Shown here: positions 12,461 to 40,710 of the stretch, piece by piece
Layout of the letters: each line of letters opens with the position of its first letter
Position numbering within the stretch: the stretch's first letter is position 1
From: Hyperoodon ampullatus
Lineage: Eukaryota > Chordata > Mammalia > Artiodactyla > Ziphiidae
DNA: 64,000 nt
Direction of reading: 5' to 3'
Assembly (NCBI GenBank): GCA_949752795.1
Contig: OX457061.1
Span: 7,437,239-7,501,238, forward strand
Notes under the pieces: model-generated
Told to the model about the DNA's origin: nothing
Seen by the model: the letters and a program-made list of their open reading frames with translations, nothing else
Databases searched by the model: none
Made by a program: the position numbers and the translations under genes

Positions 12461-14780
12461 GTGTTTTTTTTTTTTGTGGAAGGGATGAGGTCTGGAGAGG
12501 GCCCTGGGCTGGCTCAGGCAGTGGGCCTTGAGTGAGGGTGCGTTGGGTCAGTTTGTGTGCCCAGCCCAGAGGGTCAAGGTCAACTGCAGACTGGGGACAG
12601 GTGGCAGATCGGGCTGGAGCACCTGTTTTTCCTCTGCAGTCTCTCCATACCCCTGTGCCCAGACACTGAGGGTACAGCTGGCAACAGACCAACAGGGGCC
12701 CCACCCAGAATGGCTGTCTGATGGTAGAGACAGATGTTAAATACGAGATTAGGACCCAGTGTGTGAGGAGCAGGGAGAAGGGAGCACAGAGCAGGCCCCT
12801 CCTGTGGGCCGGTGGGAGTGTGCAGGGCAGACTGGAGTTAGCTGGGCCACAGCCCTTTAGGGAGAGGGAAGAGCATACGTGCAGATAAGGGACAGCGTGG
12901 TATCCTGGGCAGGGGAGGCGTCTCACAAGCGGAGACATGCGAGCTGAATCCAGCAGAAAGACCGGGCTGCCAGGCCTGGCTGTAGGGGTCCAGGGAAAGG
13001 GTGTCCTAGGCAGAGGGCCCTGCCAGGAGAAGACCTCGCAGGGAGAACCACGAAGCAGCCCACGTGGCTGCAGCAGAGCGGAGGGTGAGGGCGCCAGCAG
13101 GAGGGGATGAAGGAGCCGGGGCCAAATCCTGAGATGACTCAGCTTTGGCCCAGGATGGTCCTGGTTTACACCCGTTGTCCTAGTGTAACTATCAGCAGTG
13201 ACTTCCGTGCCCCTGAAGTACTACTGAGGCTGCAACCAATGAGGGAGAGCTCTTCCCCGAAGAACGGTCTAGGTGCTGGTCCCAGATCAAGTGGAACCAT
13301 TCCAAAACGTGCCAGGTGGTGTGTCCCCAGTGCCCAGTGACAAAGGTCCTCTCCTAGACCAAACTGTAGCCAGGCTCCAAGCCCTCTTCTCCGCTAGGCT
13401 GCTCAACCTTGGCCTATAAAAACTACAGACTTCAGGGCTTCCCTGGTGGCGCAGTGGTTGAGAGTCTGCCTGCCAATGCAGGGGACACGGGTTCGTGCCC
13501 CGGTCCGGGAGGATCCCACATGCCGCGGAGTGGCTGGGCCCGTGAGCCACGGCCGCTGAGCCTGCGCGTCCGGAGCCTGTGCTCCCAACGGAAGAGGCCA
13601 CAACAGTGAGAGGCCCGCGTACCGCAAAAAAAAAACTACAGACTTCAGCGCAAGTGATTTCGTTCACTCCCACCTCTGACATTAAAAGACTTAAACACTA
13701 ACATAGCTTCTAACAGCTCAAGGTCACATCCCTAGGGTGACCCTAGTCCCCCCTTAAAGTGCCTGCCTGAGAAAGCTCCAGGCTGCCAAAAGAATTTACT
13801 GTTTTTAACCAACACCTGATCACAGGCCCCTGACCACCCTTTCTTAGAGCATTTACTAAAAAGGGCTTACAATTGTGAATGCTTTCTCTGTCCCTCTGAG
13901 GTGTATTTGTACCTCCTACAACTCAGGAGTGTCTTTCTCAAGCACCTGATAGCCATCCCTTTAAAATGTAATCATCAGGAAGGATCAGGCCTCTGTCTCC
14001 CAGTCTCTGTGGGAGGATAGAAGCTGAACTTCAATTATTGCCAGATAGCAGACACAGCTGGCCTCATCAGCATTTACCCTGACCCACTGTTTGTAATTTT
14101 TCACTGCTCTGAGTCTCTTCAAGCCCCTGCCCTTCCCCATCTCAACTCCCTCATTCTCCCTTTAAAATACCCAGTCACCTCTGTACAAATCAAAGCTGCA
14201 CTGGGACTTGCCTGGCCTGAAGCCCTGGGTTGGGCAAGGCTGAAGGGTGTAGGTGCTGGCTTAGAGCTGGGGAGACAAGACAGTCCTGTGCTAGACACTC
14301 TATTTCCATTATTCAGTCCTCCAACCACCTCAGCAGGGGGGTACTATTATCATCTCCATTACACAGACAGAAAACAGAGCTCGCAGTGGTTCAGTAACTT
14401 GCCCAAACTCATACAGGTAGGAAGAGGCAGTGCTGGGATTTCTGACTCTGACCCAAGTTGGGCCCCTCATAGCGAGAATCTGCACCACGTACCTCCACTC
14501 TGCTCTCATCCCATCTGCAATATCTGAAAATGAATAGAAGGAGGTAAGGGTATCACCACGGAGCAACCTTGGGCGAGTCCTGCCCCTCTCGAGGCCTCAG
14601 TCATCACATCTCCGAACCGCGCACAATTCTGCAACCTGAAGTCACAACACCTGGATCTTTGAAGCGTCCAGGAAGCTGTACGTATGCGTGGGGCTGTGGC
14701 CCTGGGGCTGGTGGTGGAACCCCAGTGGGGCTGGGTGGAGGCTCCCGACGGCTCCCCGGCTTTCGAAAGTTACCTGGCTG
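12461..14780. other. Spacer between ZER1 and ZDHHC12
   Basis: Mostly unique, GC-rich sequence. It contains one deleted-form CHR SINE (13436-13630) and a reverse MIR relic near 14290-14450 ('aggggggtactattatcatc' text). I see no exon or RNA gene. Confidence 0.6.
13436..13630 (+). mobile_element. CHR SINE, internally deleted form
   Basis: Exact 18-bp target duplication at 13418-13435 and 13631-13648 (ends ACTACAGACTTCAG). Little divergence between the duplications indicates a recent insertion. Confidence 0.95.
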
Positions 14781-15024
14781 GTGGCGGGTGGGGCTGGGGG
14801 AGTTACCGGCTGCGCGCGCGCCGGCCCCGCCCTCAGCCTCTTCAGGCACCTGTGGGCTCGAGGGCCTACTCGGCCGCAGCTGCCGTCCAATAGGCAGTCT
14901 CCGTGACCCAATTCGGCCCCGCCCACAGCCTGCCTCCTCCAATCCCCGGGTGGCGGTGGGCCCTCTCCCTCGGAGGGCCCGCCCCTCTGAGCGCTTCTTC
15001 CGGGTGGGGCCCCGGGCAGAGGCG
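14780..15024 (+). promoter_or_regulatory. ZDHHC12 CpG promoter
   Basis: CpG-rich, TATA-less sequence immediately upstream of the ZDHHC12 ATG. Three same-strand CCAAT pentamers occur at 14887-14891, 14908-14912 and 14939-14943. GC boxes (CCCCGCCC, GGCCCGCCCC) lie near 14917 and 14978, and an ETS-type CTTCCGGG near 14997. The layout suggests NF-Y, Sp1 and ETS control of a housekeeping promoter; binding is inferred from motifs only. Confidence 0.7.
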
Positions 15025-16417
15025 ATGGCGCCGTGGGCGCTCCTCAGGCCTGGGGTCCTGGTGCGGACCGGGCACACCGTGCTGACCTGGGGGATCACGC
15101 TGGTGCTCTTCCTGCATGATACCGGTGAGCCGGACCCCGCGCGACCCTGGACCCCCCCGATCCCGCGTGATTCCCTAGATGTTTGGGTCTCACTGAGTCC
15201 CTTGCCGAAGCCCAAGAGATCCTGGGATTCACCCAATCTCCTCCACATCCACCCAATCTCCTCCACATCCTGAGGCCCCCCTCCCCATCTCTCATTCCAA
15301 GAGCCACCTGCTTTCTCCCTTATACCCAGCTGATCCCTAATTAATTCCAGAATCTTCCTGATCCCCGCCAGATACCCTGTCTGTCCCAGGACCCACCCGG
15401 TGCCCACCAGATCCGACGACCGACTCGAGCCCCCATCTCCCCTGATCCTGGGACCCGCCCGACCCTTCCCAGGAATTGACTCCCAAGATTCCGAGGATCA
15501 ACTAGATGAAGGACTGGCATCCCGCCCAGCCCTGTGGCCACTAGCTGCCCAAGTCCAGGCTCCCCAGCCTCAGGCAAGAGAACACCGCATAGGGGAGCAG
15601 CCTGTCCCTCACGTCCTCATCCTTGAGTCTCGCCCTGGTAGCATTCATTCATCCCATCAACCCCCTTCCACCCTTCCCCCTCCTTACCCACCACAGGCCA
15701 CCTCCGTGGCCACCTCCAGCACAAGTTTTCACCCTCCCTCACTACCACCATCACAGCCCCCACTCCTCATTCCTCCTTGCTCCAGCATAAACCCCTGGAC
15801 CGGGGGCGTTCTCACTTTCCTCCCAGGACCTCAAGTCTCCTCCACTGCCTCTGCCCCTTAGCCTAAAAACCTGCTCAGTCTCCCCATCAGAAAGAACCTC
15901 CCCAGTGCAACGCCCCTTCCTTCTCCGCTCCCTTTTACAGTCAAAGGGCACCAGAGTTGGCCACACTCGGCTGTCTGGCTGTCTCCTGCCCCTCGCTCTT
16001 CAGCCCCCCGCCTCCCAAAATCCTTCAGTCACCTCCATGGCCTGGACCCTTCCTGGCCTGGGCTCCCCTGTTGTCCCTCTGCAGCATCCCAGCCAGCCTG
16101 CCGACCCTGCCCTCCTCTGTCTCTTGGGCATCTTGGACCTGGCCAGCCTCTCCGCATCTCAGAGCCAGACCCCTCCTCCCTCTCCCCCACATCCAGCCAA
16201 GTCTGGCCCCATCAGCCTCCTTACCCCCCTGTCCATCCCCTCTTCTCCACCCTTCCTGCCAGTGCCCTTGTCCAAAACACGCTCCGCTCCGTGTCCCAGA
16301 TAAGCCTCCCCTCTGATCCATCTTTTCTCTAGCAGTAAGAGGGCTTTCAGAAACATATCTGACCCTATAACCTTCCATGGTTCCCTATTGCGCTCCGGAG
16401 AGAGTGTAGATGAACTG

Positions 16418-16458
<41 letters not shown>

Positions 16459-18057
16459 AACGTGAACTTTTCCCTCCTGCACCCTATGCAGTGGCCACAC
16501 CTGACCATTCATCAGACTCCATCTCCAGGCCTCCCCTCCGCCAGGGACACACTTCCCACCTCCAGCTGCACCCCTCACCTGCACCCTCCTATTCTGTCGC
16601 CGCAGCCTCACTCTCCCCCTCTGGCCTCTCCAGCGCTGCGGCAGTGGGAAGAGCAGGGGGAGCTGCTCCTGCCCCTCACCTTCCTGCTCTTGGTACTGGG
16701 CTCCCTGCTGCTTTACCTGGCTGTGTCACTCATGGACCCGGGATACGTGAATGTCCTGCCCCAGCCCCAGGTAACCAGGGCTCCCAGACATCTCCTCCCC
16801 ACCCAACAGGGAACTCAAGGCCCCAGTAATAATCTCATGCTAGACCCTGTGCTGAGGGCTTTCCTAGGGAACCCCAGGGAATCGTCTTGCCAGACCTAGA
16901 GCCCCATCCTACAATGAGGAAATTGCCAAGACCCAGAGAGGGGAAGTAACTGGCAAAGGTCACACAGCCTCGCAGTCCAGGGCACTCTGCCCCACTGTAC
17001 CACCTCCATTACACAGGGGATGGATCCCCAAACATGCACACCCAGAGTTAAGCTGGCCCCCAAGGGAGCTACCCACCTGTGCCCTCTGCCTCCCAAGGAA
17101 ACCCCATCTCATACTGTGCCCCCCCATTTTCAGGAGGAGGCCAAGGAAGAGCAGACAGCCATGGTTCCTCAGGCCATCCCTCTTCGGCGCTGCAGATACT
17201 GCATGGTGCTGGTGGGTGATACAGGGACCTCCGTGGGAGGGGTCGGGCAAGATTGAGACTCCTTGGCCTCATCCCTCCTCCAGGAAGGCCTCCCAGATGC
17301 CAGCCCTGACCTCCCACCCACATCGTTGGGTCCAGAAGGGAGCCGGTGTTGAGGCCTGACTCCCTGTGTGCCCACAGCAACCCCTGCGGGCCCATCACTG
17401 CCGTGAGTGCCGTCGTTGTGTCCGCCGATACGACCACCACTGCCCCTGGATGGAGAACTGCGTGGGGGAGCGCAATCACCCACTCTTCGTGGCCTACCTG
17501 GCGCTGCAGCTGGTGGTGCTTCTGTGGGGCCTGTACCTGGCATGGTGGGTTCCCCCAGCGCCCTGGGTGTGTGTGGGGCAGGCAGCAGGCACCCACCAGG
17601 TGTGGAGAGAGCCAGGCTCCCTCTTCAGGGGCCTCGGACCCTCTCCCAAATGGCCGGCCCACCTGGGGTCCCTGGGGCAAAGCTGCCACACACACACACC
17701 CGCCAGCTCTGGGTCCCTGTCCCCCTCCTTCCCTGCAGGTCTGGCCTCCGCTTCTTCCGGCCTTGGGGGCTCTGGCTGCGGTCCAGTGGGCTCCTGTTTG
17801 CCACCTTCCTGCTGCTTTCGCTCTTCTCCCTAGTGGCCAGCCTGCTCTTGGCCTCGCACCTCTACCTGGTGGCCAGCAACACCACCACCTGGGAGTTCAT
17901 CTCCTCACACCGCATCGCCTACCTCCGCCAGCGCCCCGGCAACCCCTTCGACCGCGGCCTGACCCGCAACCTGGCCCACTTCTTCTGTGGATGGCCCTCG
18001 GGGTCCTGGGAGACCCTCTGGGCTGAGGAGGAGGAAGGCAGTAGCCAGGATGTTTAG
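15025..18057 (+). CDS. ZDHHC12: ZDHHC12, palmitoyltransferase (complete, 5 exons)
   Basis: DHHC-type S-acyltransferase, a four-pass membrane enzyme of the secretory pathway that attaches palmitate to cysteines of other proteins. Exons: 15025-15124, 16634-16770, 17134-17211, 17378-17544, 17739-18057. They sum to 801 nt (266 residues plus TAG), within one residue of human. Hydrophobic segments lie at about residues 10-30 (exon 1) and 45-63 (exon 2), then late exon 4 into exon 5, then the [20 protein letters not shown] stretch. The cysteine-rich domain in exons 3-4 holds [19 protein letters not shown]. The catalytic cysteine of DHHC is residue 127. The TTxE-like element appears as NTTTWEF. The start is fixed by MAPWALL, which matches the human N-terminus, right after the promoter. 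The codon split by intron 1 reads Ala, where I recall Glu in human. Confidence 0.97.
15234..15273. repeat. 20-bp tandem duplication
   Basis: The unit ACCCAATCTCCTCCACATCC occurs twice head to tail in ZDHHC12 intron 1. The copies are identical, so the duplication is young. Confidence 0.9.
16330..16600 (+). repeat. LINE-2-like relic split by a 36-T tract
   Basis: 'ccatggttccctattgcgctc' and the downstream 'cctgcaccctatgcagtggcc' resemble L2 sequence. A pure run of 36 T (16419-16454) interrupts it. This lies in ZDHHC12 intron 1, ending 34 nt before exon 2. Confidence 0.55.
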
Positions 18058-18345
18058 GGTTGCTAGAGGCCGGGCCACCATCTTGTGCCTGAAAACCAGA
18101 GGGGCTGCACCCGGGGGCGTCAGCCCTCTGAGGGCCTGGACCTCCTCACTGTTGCCCACTCTTCCTAGGCCTCAGAGTGGAGCTGAAGGACAGAACCCTG
18201 CCTCAAAGGCAGAAGAGGAGGAAGAGGACCCATGGGGGGCTCGGGCACCAAGGACCTGGGTTGTGGAGACTTCCACCCTCCCCACCCCAAGCCAGGCTGC
18301 CTCCAGTGCAGTTTTATAAATTTAATAATCCATAAAGCAAGTCAA
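18058..18345 (+). other. ZDHHC12 3'UTR
   Basis: From the TAG at 18055-18057 to an AT-rich cluster at 18311-18345 containing TATAAA and CATAAA, weak polyadenylation hexamers on this strand. The same cluster carries the PKN3 signal on the other strand, so the two convergent transcripts end on top of each other. Confidence 0.6.
18321..18326 (-). terminator. PKN3 polyadenylation signal ATTAAA
   Basis: Reads ATTAAA on the minus strand, about 280 nt after the PKN3 stop codon and inside the only AT-rich island of a GC-rich interval. Cleavage would fall near 18300-18310. Confidence 0.65.
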
Positions 18346-18607
18346 GTATTCAAAAAACAAACCAAACTGCTCGCTGTGCCACCCTTTCGGGTCCAGGTCT
18401 CGCAGCGGGCAGGGGAGAGGTGGTCGGGAGAAGGGAGGGGAGGCAGCACTTTGCCCGGTGACTGAGCAAAGCCCACGACAGCAGCCCATGGCCGCCACCT
18501 TGAGTCCCAAGGGCTCATCAATACCAGGGCGCCCAGGCGAGCAGAAAGGTGGGCAAGCAGAGGCTCCAACCGTCTGGGGGGCAGGGGGTAGAGAGCCCGG
18601 GAGACCC

Positions 18608-29629
<11,022 letters not shown>

Positions 29630-30130
29630 GGCGCCGCTCGAGCAGCTCGGCCCCTCCTCTCGACCACTCCGGTTCCGGAAGCCCCGGCCCCTCCGCCAGG
29701 GCTTTCAAACTTGAAACTTCCCGGGAAGCGGCGCCGGAGTCGCGGGATCGGGCGCCCCCTCCCGAGGTCCTTTGGCCCTCGCGGGACCTGGGATCAGCGC
29801 CGCCTCTCGGCCGCAAGGGATCGAGCCCGGCTCCTGACCCAGAGGCCGCGGCGCCTCCCCCGGATCCGATGTTCTGAGGGATTTGAAGCCCAGTGACCCT
29901 CATCTGAGGCCGCGGTTCCCTCTCCTTGAGACACTGACCCCCGCCCCGCGATACAAGGGCAGAAAAGGACATTTCCCGGGCCGGAGTTCTCCAGCTGCCG
30001 GGTCGCGCGCCCAGAGGGGCGGGCCCGGGTGGGGACAGCGCCGCCTGCCGGCCGCGGGGCAATGCCTGTGTGGCCTGTCCTCTCTGGGCCGGGTCAGCCA
30101 CTTCCTCGGAACCCCGCCGCGACCTGGCTC

Positions 30131-33020
30131 CCGCCCGGAGTCACTTCCTCTCCCATGTAACTGGTGTAAAATGGGCTAATCCCATACCTATCGCCCCCCA
30201 AGGAGCCTTGGCCCTGTCTGTAATCACTGTAATGTATGCGTGGGAAAACAATAAAGCCTTACCCAAATTACAAACGAATACAAAATCCCTCAGGACCCCG
30301 GCCCCATCACTTGACTAGACTGGTGCTTTCTGGTTCAGCCAGAGCTGCTCAGCCTTTGCCCTAAAGGGCTCATCTAAACAGAATACACATTTAAACCTTG
30401 AGAAAAAGCACCATTTCAGGAAACTAGCCTGCGCCAGGCGGTTCTTGCAATGGCTTAGGTATGTAGGGGACCCTGGTTCTTTACTGCCTAGCCTAGGGTT
30501 GTTTAGGCAATTCCTGTTATCCTGTGCTCACCAGCATTTTGTGCCAGGACTTTACTGGAAGGAGCCTTGTCCAAGGGGCCGGAAGTGAGTAAGGCTCAAA
30601 CACTGAAGGTGGCTTATTTGCTGACTTGGAAGAGGTGCCCTCCAGTGCTTTTATTGGAGGAAACCATGTCAGTTCCACTTTGCTCTATCACCTCCTTCAC
30701 AGTGGACTGGAAAGTGAAATCGGCAAAACATGGCAATCCTGGGATTGTCCTGCAATGGGAAATCAACCAAGTGACATGAACATATGCAAAGGAGACTTGG
30801 TTCACTGGGGGACATGCCGACTTCATAATCAGAGCCAAGTGCGACACTTTTACATATATACAAATCAGAATTATCGAAGGTTAGACATTTAACAGCTAGT
30901 AAGCAAGCTAGCCAGGCACATGGTAGGTTCCTTTAAGTGGGGGTTATCGAGGTGCCCTTAGCCGAATGTTAATGTTAACAAATAACTGAGGTAAAAAGAC
31001 TACCAGCTTCTGACTGTAGGTAACGGGTTTCAGAAAAAAAAACATCAAACGAGCAAAGCTCTACCTTTCAGGAGGGTATCTAGTTCCCATCTTGAGGCTC
31101 ATTTATCCAATCCTCCAGCCAGAAAGCTGAATTATGTAGAAGAACAATGATTTTTAAGTTTGCTGTGAAGTGTTTCACTGTCTCAGTGGCCACTAAGGGA
31201 AAGGGGTTCAGAAATAGAATACATCCACCTTTCCTAATGAACCCCAGGCTGGACAAACCTACAGCCCTGGGATGATGGATGAGTCTGACAAGATAGCTGC
31301 ATCTTACATGTCTGATGGTGATGGTGCTTCATAAAATTGTAATTCTTAGGAAAATTGAAGTTCACATTTAACACCCAGTGGGTAGTGAATAGCCCAAACG
31401 AACTCTGGCTAACGAGCTATTAAAGTTGTGTAACATCAACCTGAAAGGAACTGCCTCAGCAGGCTACATAAAGAAACATTTACCCCTTTCTATACTTTTT
31501 TTTTCCTTCTTGGTACTGCAGACATCAATCCATCTACATTTAGATTTGCCTCCCTTGGGTAGTATCTGAGTATGCGATGTCACTAATCAAGTTGTAACAC
31601 ACCCTCCACTTTAAGTCCTCCCCGTTCTTGTTCTCATCACAAAACTGCAGGCCTTTCCCCTCAGACCCATTAAAAATAAAACCTGTTAAGTCTTCATTAA
31701 ATGAAATCCTGAAAGTCTTCATTTTTTGCAACAGAATCCCATTCTTACAATAGCCAGAAAGGGTTTATAGCAAAATATAACAAAAAAGGCAGAAAAAACA
31801 AATTTGTGTTTATGGGACCAAGTGAAACCATGAAACCAGTTGTTATAAAACAATGATAAAGATTACCAAATTAATACAAACACAATTATACAGTCCTCTG
31901 AAGCCCCCAAACTCCCAAGAATCCATCAACTAAAAGGCTCCTACTTTTCAGCACCCAAACAGCTAGCACAGGTGAAGCAGGCCAGATGTCAAACAAATGT
32001 CAGCCCAACAAGACATTCAGGTACTCCACTGACATTTAAACTCTACATTTTAGAGCCAGCATTGGTTGAAATAGTAAGGGCCTGTCATGGAGGTCAGAGA
32101 GCACAGACTCAAGTCTTAAAACATCAGTACATCACTGGAGAGACAACCTCGATTGCGGAGCATTCCATGAAAGTTTTTAAATTAAATGTAAAGACACATT
32201 ACAAGCTACTGTCCTCTCTGCCCCAATTCATGCAGTTAAGTTCCCCTTGTAAGCAGAGTATGGCACAGCTTTGGAAGAGGATGTCCCAAGAGAAACGACC
32301 TGAACAGCCACTATTTGCTCTTTTCTTTTTAGATGTCCTTGTACCAAAGGCGCTTTGAGCCATTCACCTGGCACTCCCCAAAACATGCTCGCCTAAGGGC
32401 CAGCCCAAGAACTCTTGCAGTTGCAAACAAAGCACACTACTTTGAGGCCATCTTCCAGTACACTAAGTTTGCCCCTTCTGCCTTCTCACAGCCTAGCACT
32501 CCTTCAGATTTACGGGCACAGCGGAAGCTAAAGGGTTGTCTCAATAACTGGGAAGAAATTACCTTTAGGGGCTCCTATCTTTTGACCACATTCCCCAAAA
32601 TAAACATTGTAGCTTGATTAAATAACCTAACAGTGGCATGACCTCACCAGCACATTAAAAACCAGTTTTGGTAAGCTGTCACTCTGTGAAACAAAAATCA
32701 CAGGCTTACTTCATGAGTATTACTTCAAGTGACTTGTTTTTTTTCCGTAGTGAAAAGTCCCTTAAATGCTGACTTCAAAGCCAAAATACAGAATCCCCTC
32801 ACGAATCTACTACATTCCAAGTAACAGTAATTTGTCCCTGACTTCCGAACATACCTTTCCACGTAGATTAACTATGATCTGAACCACAGCTCTCCCCATT
32901 TCCCAGTCACTACGGACGGAAATAACAAGACCAAGAAACAAAAACAAAGCAAAAAAAAACTAGCTTATCATCTAAATCCAAAAGCAAGTAGTAACATTTC
33001 TCTGTAAAACAAGGAGAATG
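30131..33020. other. SINE-free spacer between SET and PKN3
   Basis: Nearly 2.9 kb of AT-rich sequence without any CHR SINE or clear LINE. Its minus strand is T-rich and looks like 3'UTR. A minus-strand AATAAA is present at 30650-30655. No convincing coding frame; the open frames at 31972-32358 and 32333-32617 show no recognisable protein. Confidence 0.55.
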
Positions 33021-33048
33021 ACCCCAGCCAAAAAAATCTTTATGTTCC

Positions 33049-33054
33049 TTTATT
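33049..33054 (-). terminator. SET distal polyadenylation signal AATAAA
   Basis: Minus strand reads GCTCCAATAAAGGAAC about 1.78 kb after the stop codon. Cleavage is expected near 33020-33035. Confidence 0.7.
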
Positions 33055-33966
33055 GGAGCAAGATTCCTGACCAGTATACAGTGATGTATTTGCTACAGAG
33101 ACCTGTGCAGAAATTACATACTATCCATCTAGACAGGTTTTCGTTACACTTTGCCTATTGATGGAATAGTTCCATTTATAAAGTTTTTATACATCAAAAA
33201 GCTTTGAATTTGACCAGGCGGTCCATTAATTCATCTCTGAAAAAGCTAAGTGGCATTTAATTTTAGCTACTATATTTTACAGCATTAAAAAGCTTATGCA
33301 TTAGGTAGCTTCTCAAAATGTGATTTATGCACAATGGCATTTAGCAGACAGAGCAGAGTCCATCATCTCCCCCAGATTCACACAGACAGGTCTCATTTGA
33401 GAGCTATATGCTAAAAGAGCTGGTACTTTGAGACAAAAGTACTCCTAACCTGAGTTTCTTACCACCAATACGGACTTCTTACTCTGAAAGCCTGTCTTCT
33501 CGGCCACATTTTACAGTGCCAGCGAAGACATGCCAACAATCGTCCTGTGTATTAACTCGGCAGTAGGGCACCAGGTCTGTCTGATGGTGGTGGCAGGCAC
33601 TATTATATCCAGGTAAATAAAAGCCCATATTTTGAAATGCCAATTTGAGATACAAAACAAGGGTACAACATATTCAGAACTGAGTTTTCAGCAATCTGAT
33701 ATCCCAAATGATGTGAAAAATTTCAGAAACTGATGACAAATTGTACCCATGATGGGTTCCCAGCTATGGAGACATTAATACATTGATTCAAATCCCTTTA
33801 CTCAATCAACATAACCCTGAGGTCATCCTGCAAAGTGCGTATCAAAAAATACGAAGTTAAGGTGACAAAGTTTGACAGTAACATTATACAAGTCAAACTT
33901 GGAAAGTCATATTAAGTATATCTGTTCTGAGAGAAAAGCATCAAATCCTTTGTGTACACATTTAGT

Positions 33967-33972
33967 TTTATT
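33967..33972 (-). terminator. SET proximal polyadenylation signal AATAAA
   Basis: Minus strand reads GTTACAATAAAACTAAATG about 860 nt after the stop codon. It would give a shorter 3'UTR. Confidence 0.6.
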
Positions 33973-34829
33973 GTAACAAAGCAACTTGTACACTTTTAAC
34001 GTTTAAAACTGAGCATCATCTTTCCTTTCCAGTGAAACAAAAAGAAAAATTTAAAAATAAACAGGAACAAAATTACAATAGAGAATGTCAATTGCAAATA
34101 AGACCCTACAGGTTCTGCTGATTCTCCCATCGAGTGGCAGGGCTCAAGTCATCATTAGGAGAGAATTTATTTTAAAAGTGTCATCTTAAACTGCAAGGAT
34201 GTCCGTTAAACATCACAATTAAACATGCCAAAGGAGAAGCCATGTTGTCAAAATGCCCACTTAACCCACCCAAACATCTCAAACCCACCCTTTGCTGACC
34301 TTCTATAACCCCATTTTTTTAAGTTTTTTTTTTCTTTTTTTAAACAAGAGAAAGTAGACAGATACATGTTGGTAAATGCTAACTGTCCATATTCACATAG
34401 AGACACAGTGTAATCTCTGAGCCCAATATACAGAGAAAGGAGGAAAAAAGCTAGAATTCTATGCACTACTACACAGGGGCCTAGCACCCTCCAGCTTCCA
34501 GCAGAGCTAAGGGAGCAGAAGGTTTTTCTTTTTTCCCACAGAGCATGGTGGTGTTGATTCCATAAAGTTTTTGTTGAGACAGGAAGGGATAAAAATGAAT
34601 TTGGAACAGAAAGGGGTAGAGATTCTTTTCCCACTGAATTCTGCTCAAGGTATTTCCCCCCAAAATAAGTTGTGAGCCATGGTATAAAGGAGAAAAGACA
34701 CCTCAAAAACAGGGCAACTGAGCACAAGAGGAGAAGGAGGAAAAAAAAAAAAAAAAAAAAAAGACTGCAACTTGCTCCCAGGGACTGGAGAAAATTAAAA
34801 AAGGAAGGTCGGAATCCATCAGTGTTCCA

Positions 34830-40710
<5,881 letters not shown>

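Larger units (their letters stand above)
33030..34829 (-). other. SET: SET 3' untranslated region
   Basis: Runs from the TAA (34832-34830) to the distal signal near 33050. It contains a run of 22 A on the plus strand (34741-34762), hence a U22 tract in the mRNA 68-89 nt after the stop codon. Two AATAAA signals are present (see separate entries). No SINE has entered it. Confidence 0.75.

Noticed and set aside
14604..15407. 267-codon minus-strand open frame over the ZDHHC12 promoter and exon 1
   Set aside because: Antisense shadow of a CpG promoter; no recognisable protein and no splice logic.
31972..32617. Open frames of 128 and 94 codons in the SET-PKN3 spacer
   Set aside because: No recognisable family, no splice context, ordinary composition for AT-rich noncoding DNA.
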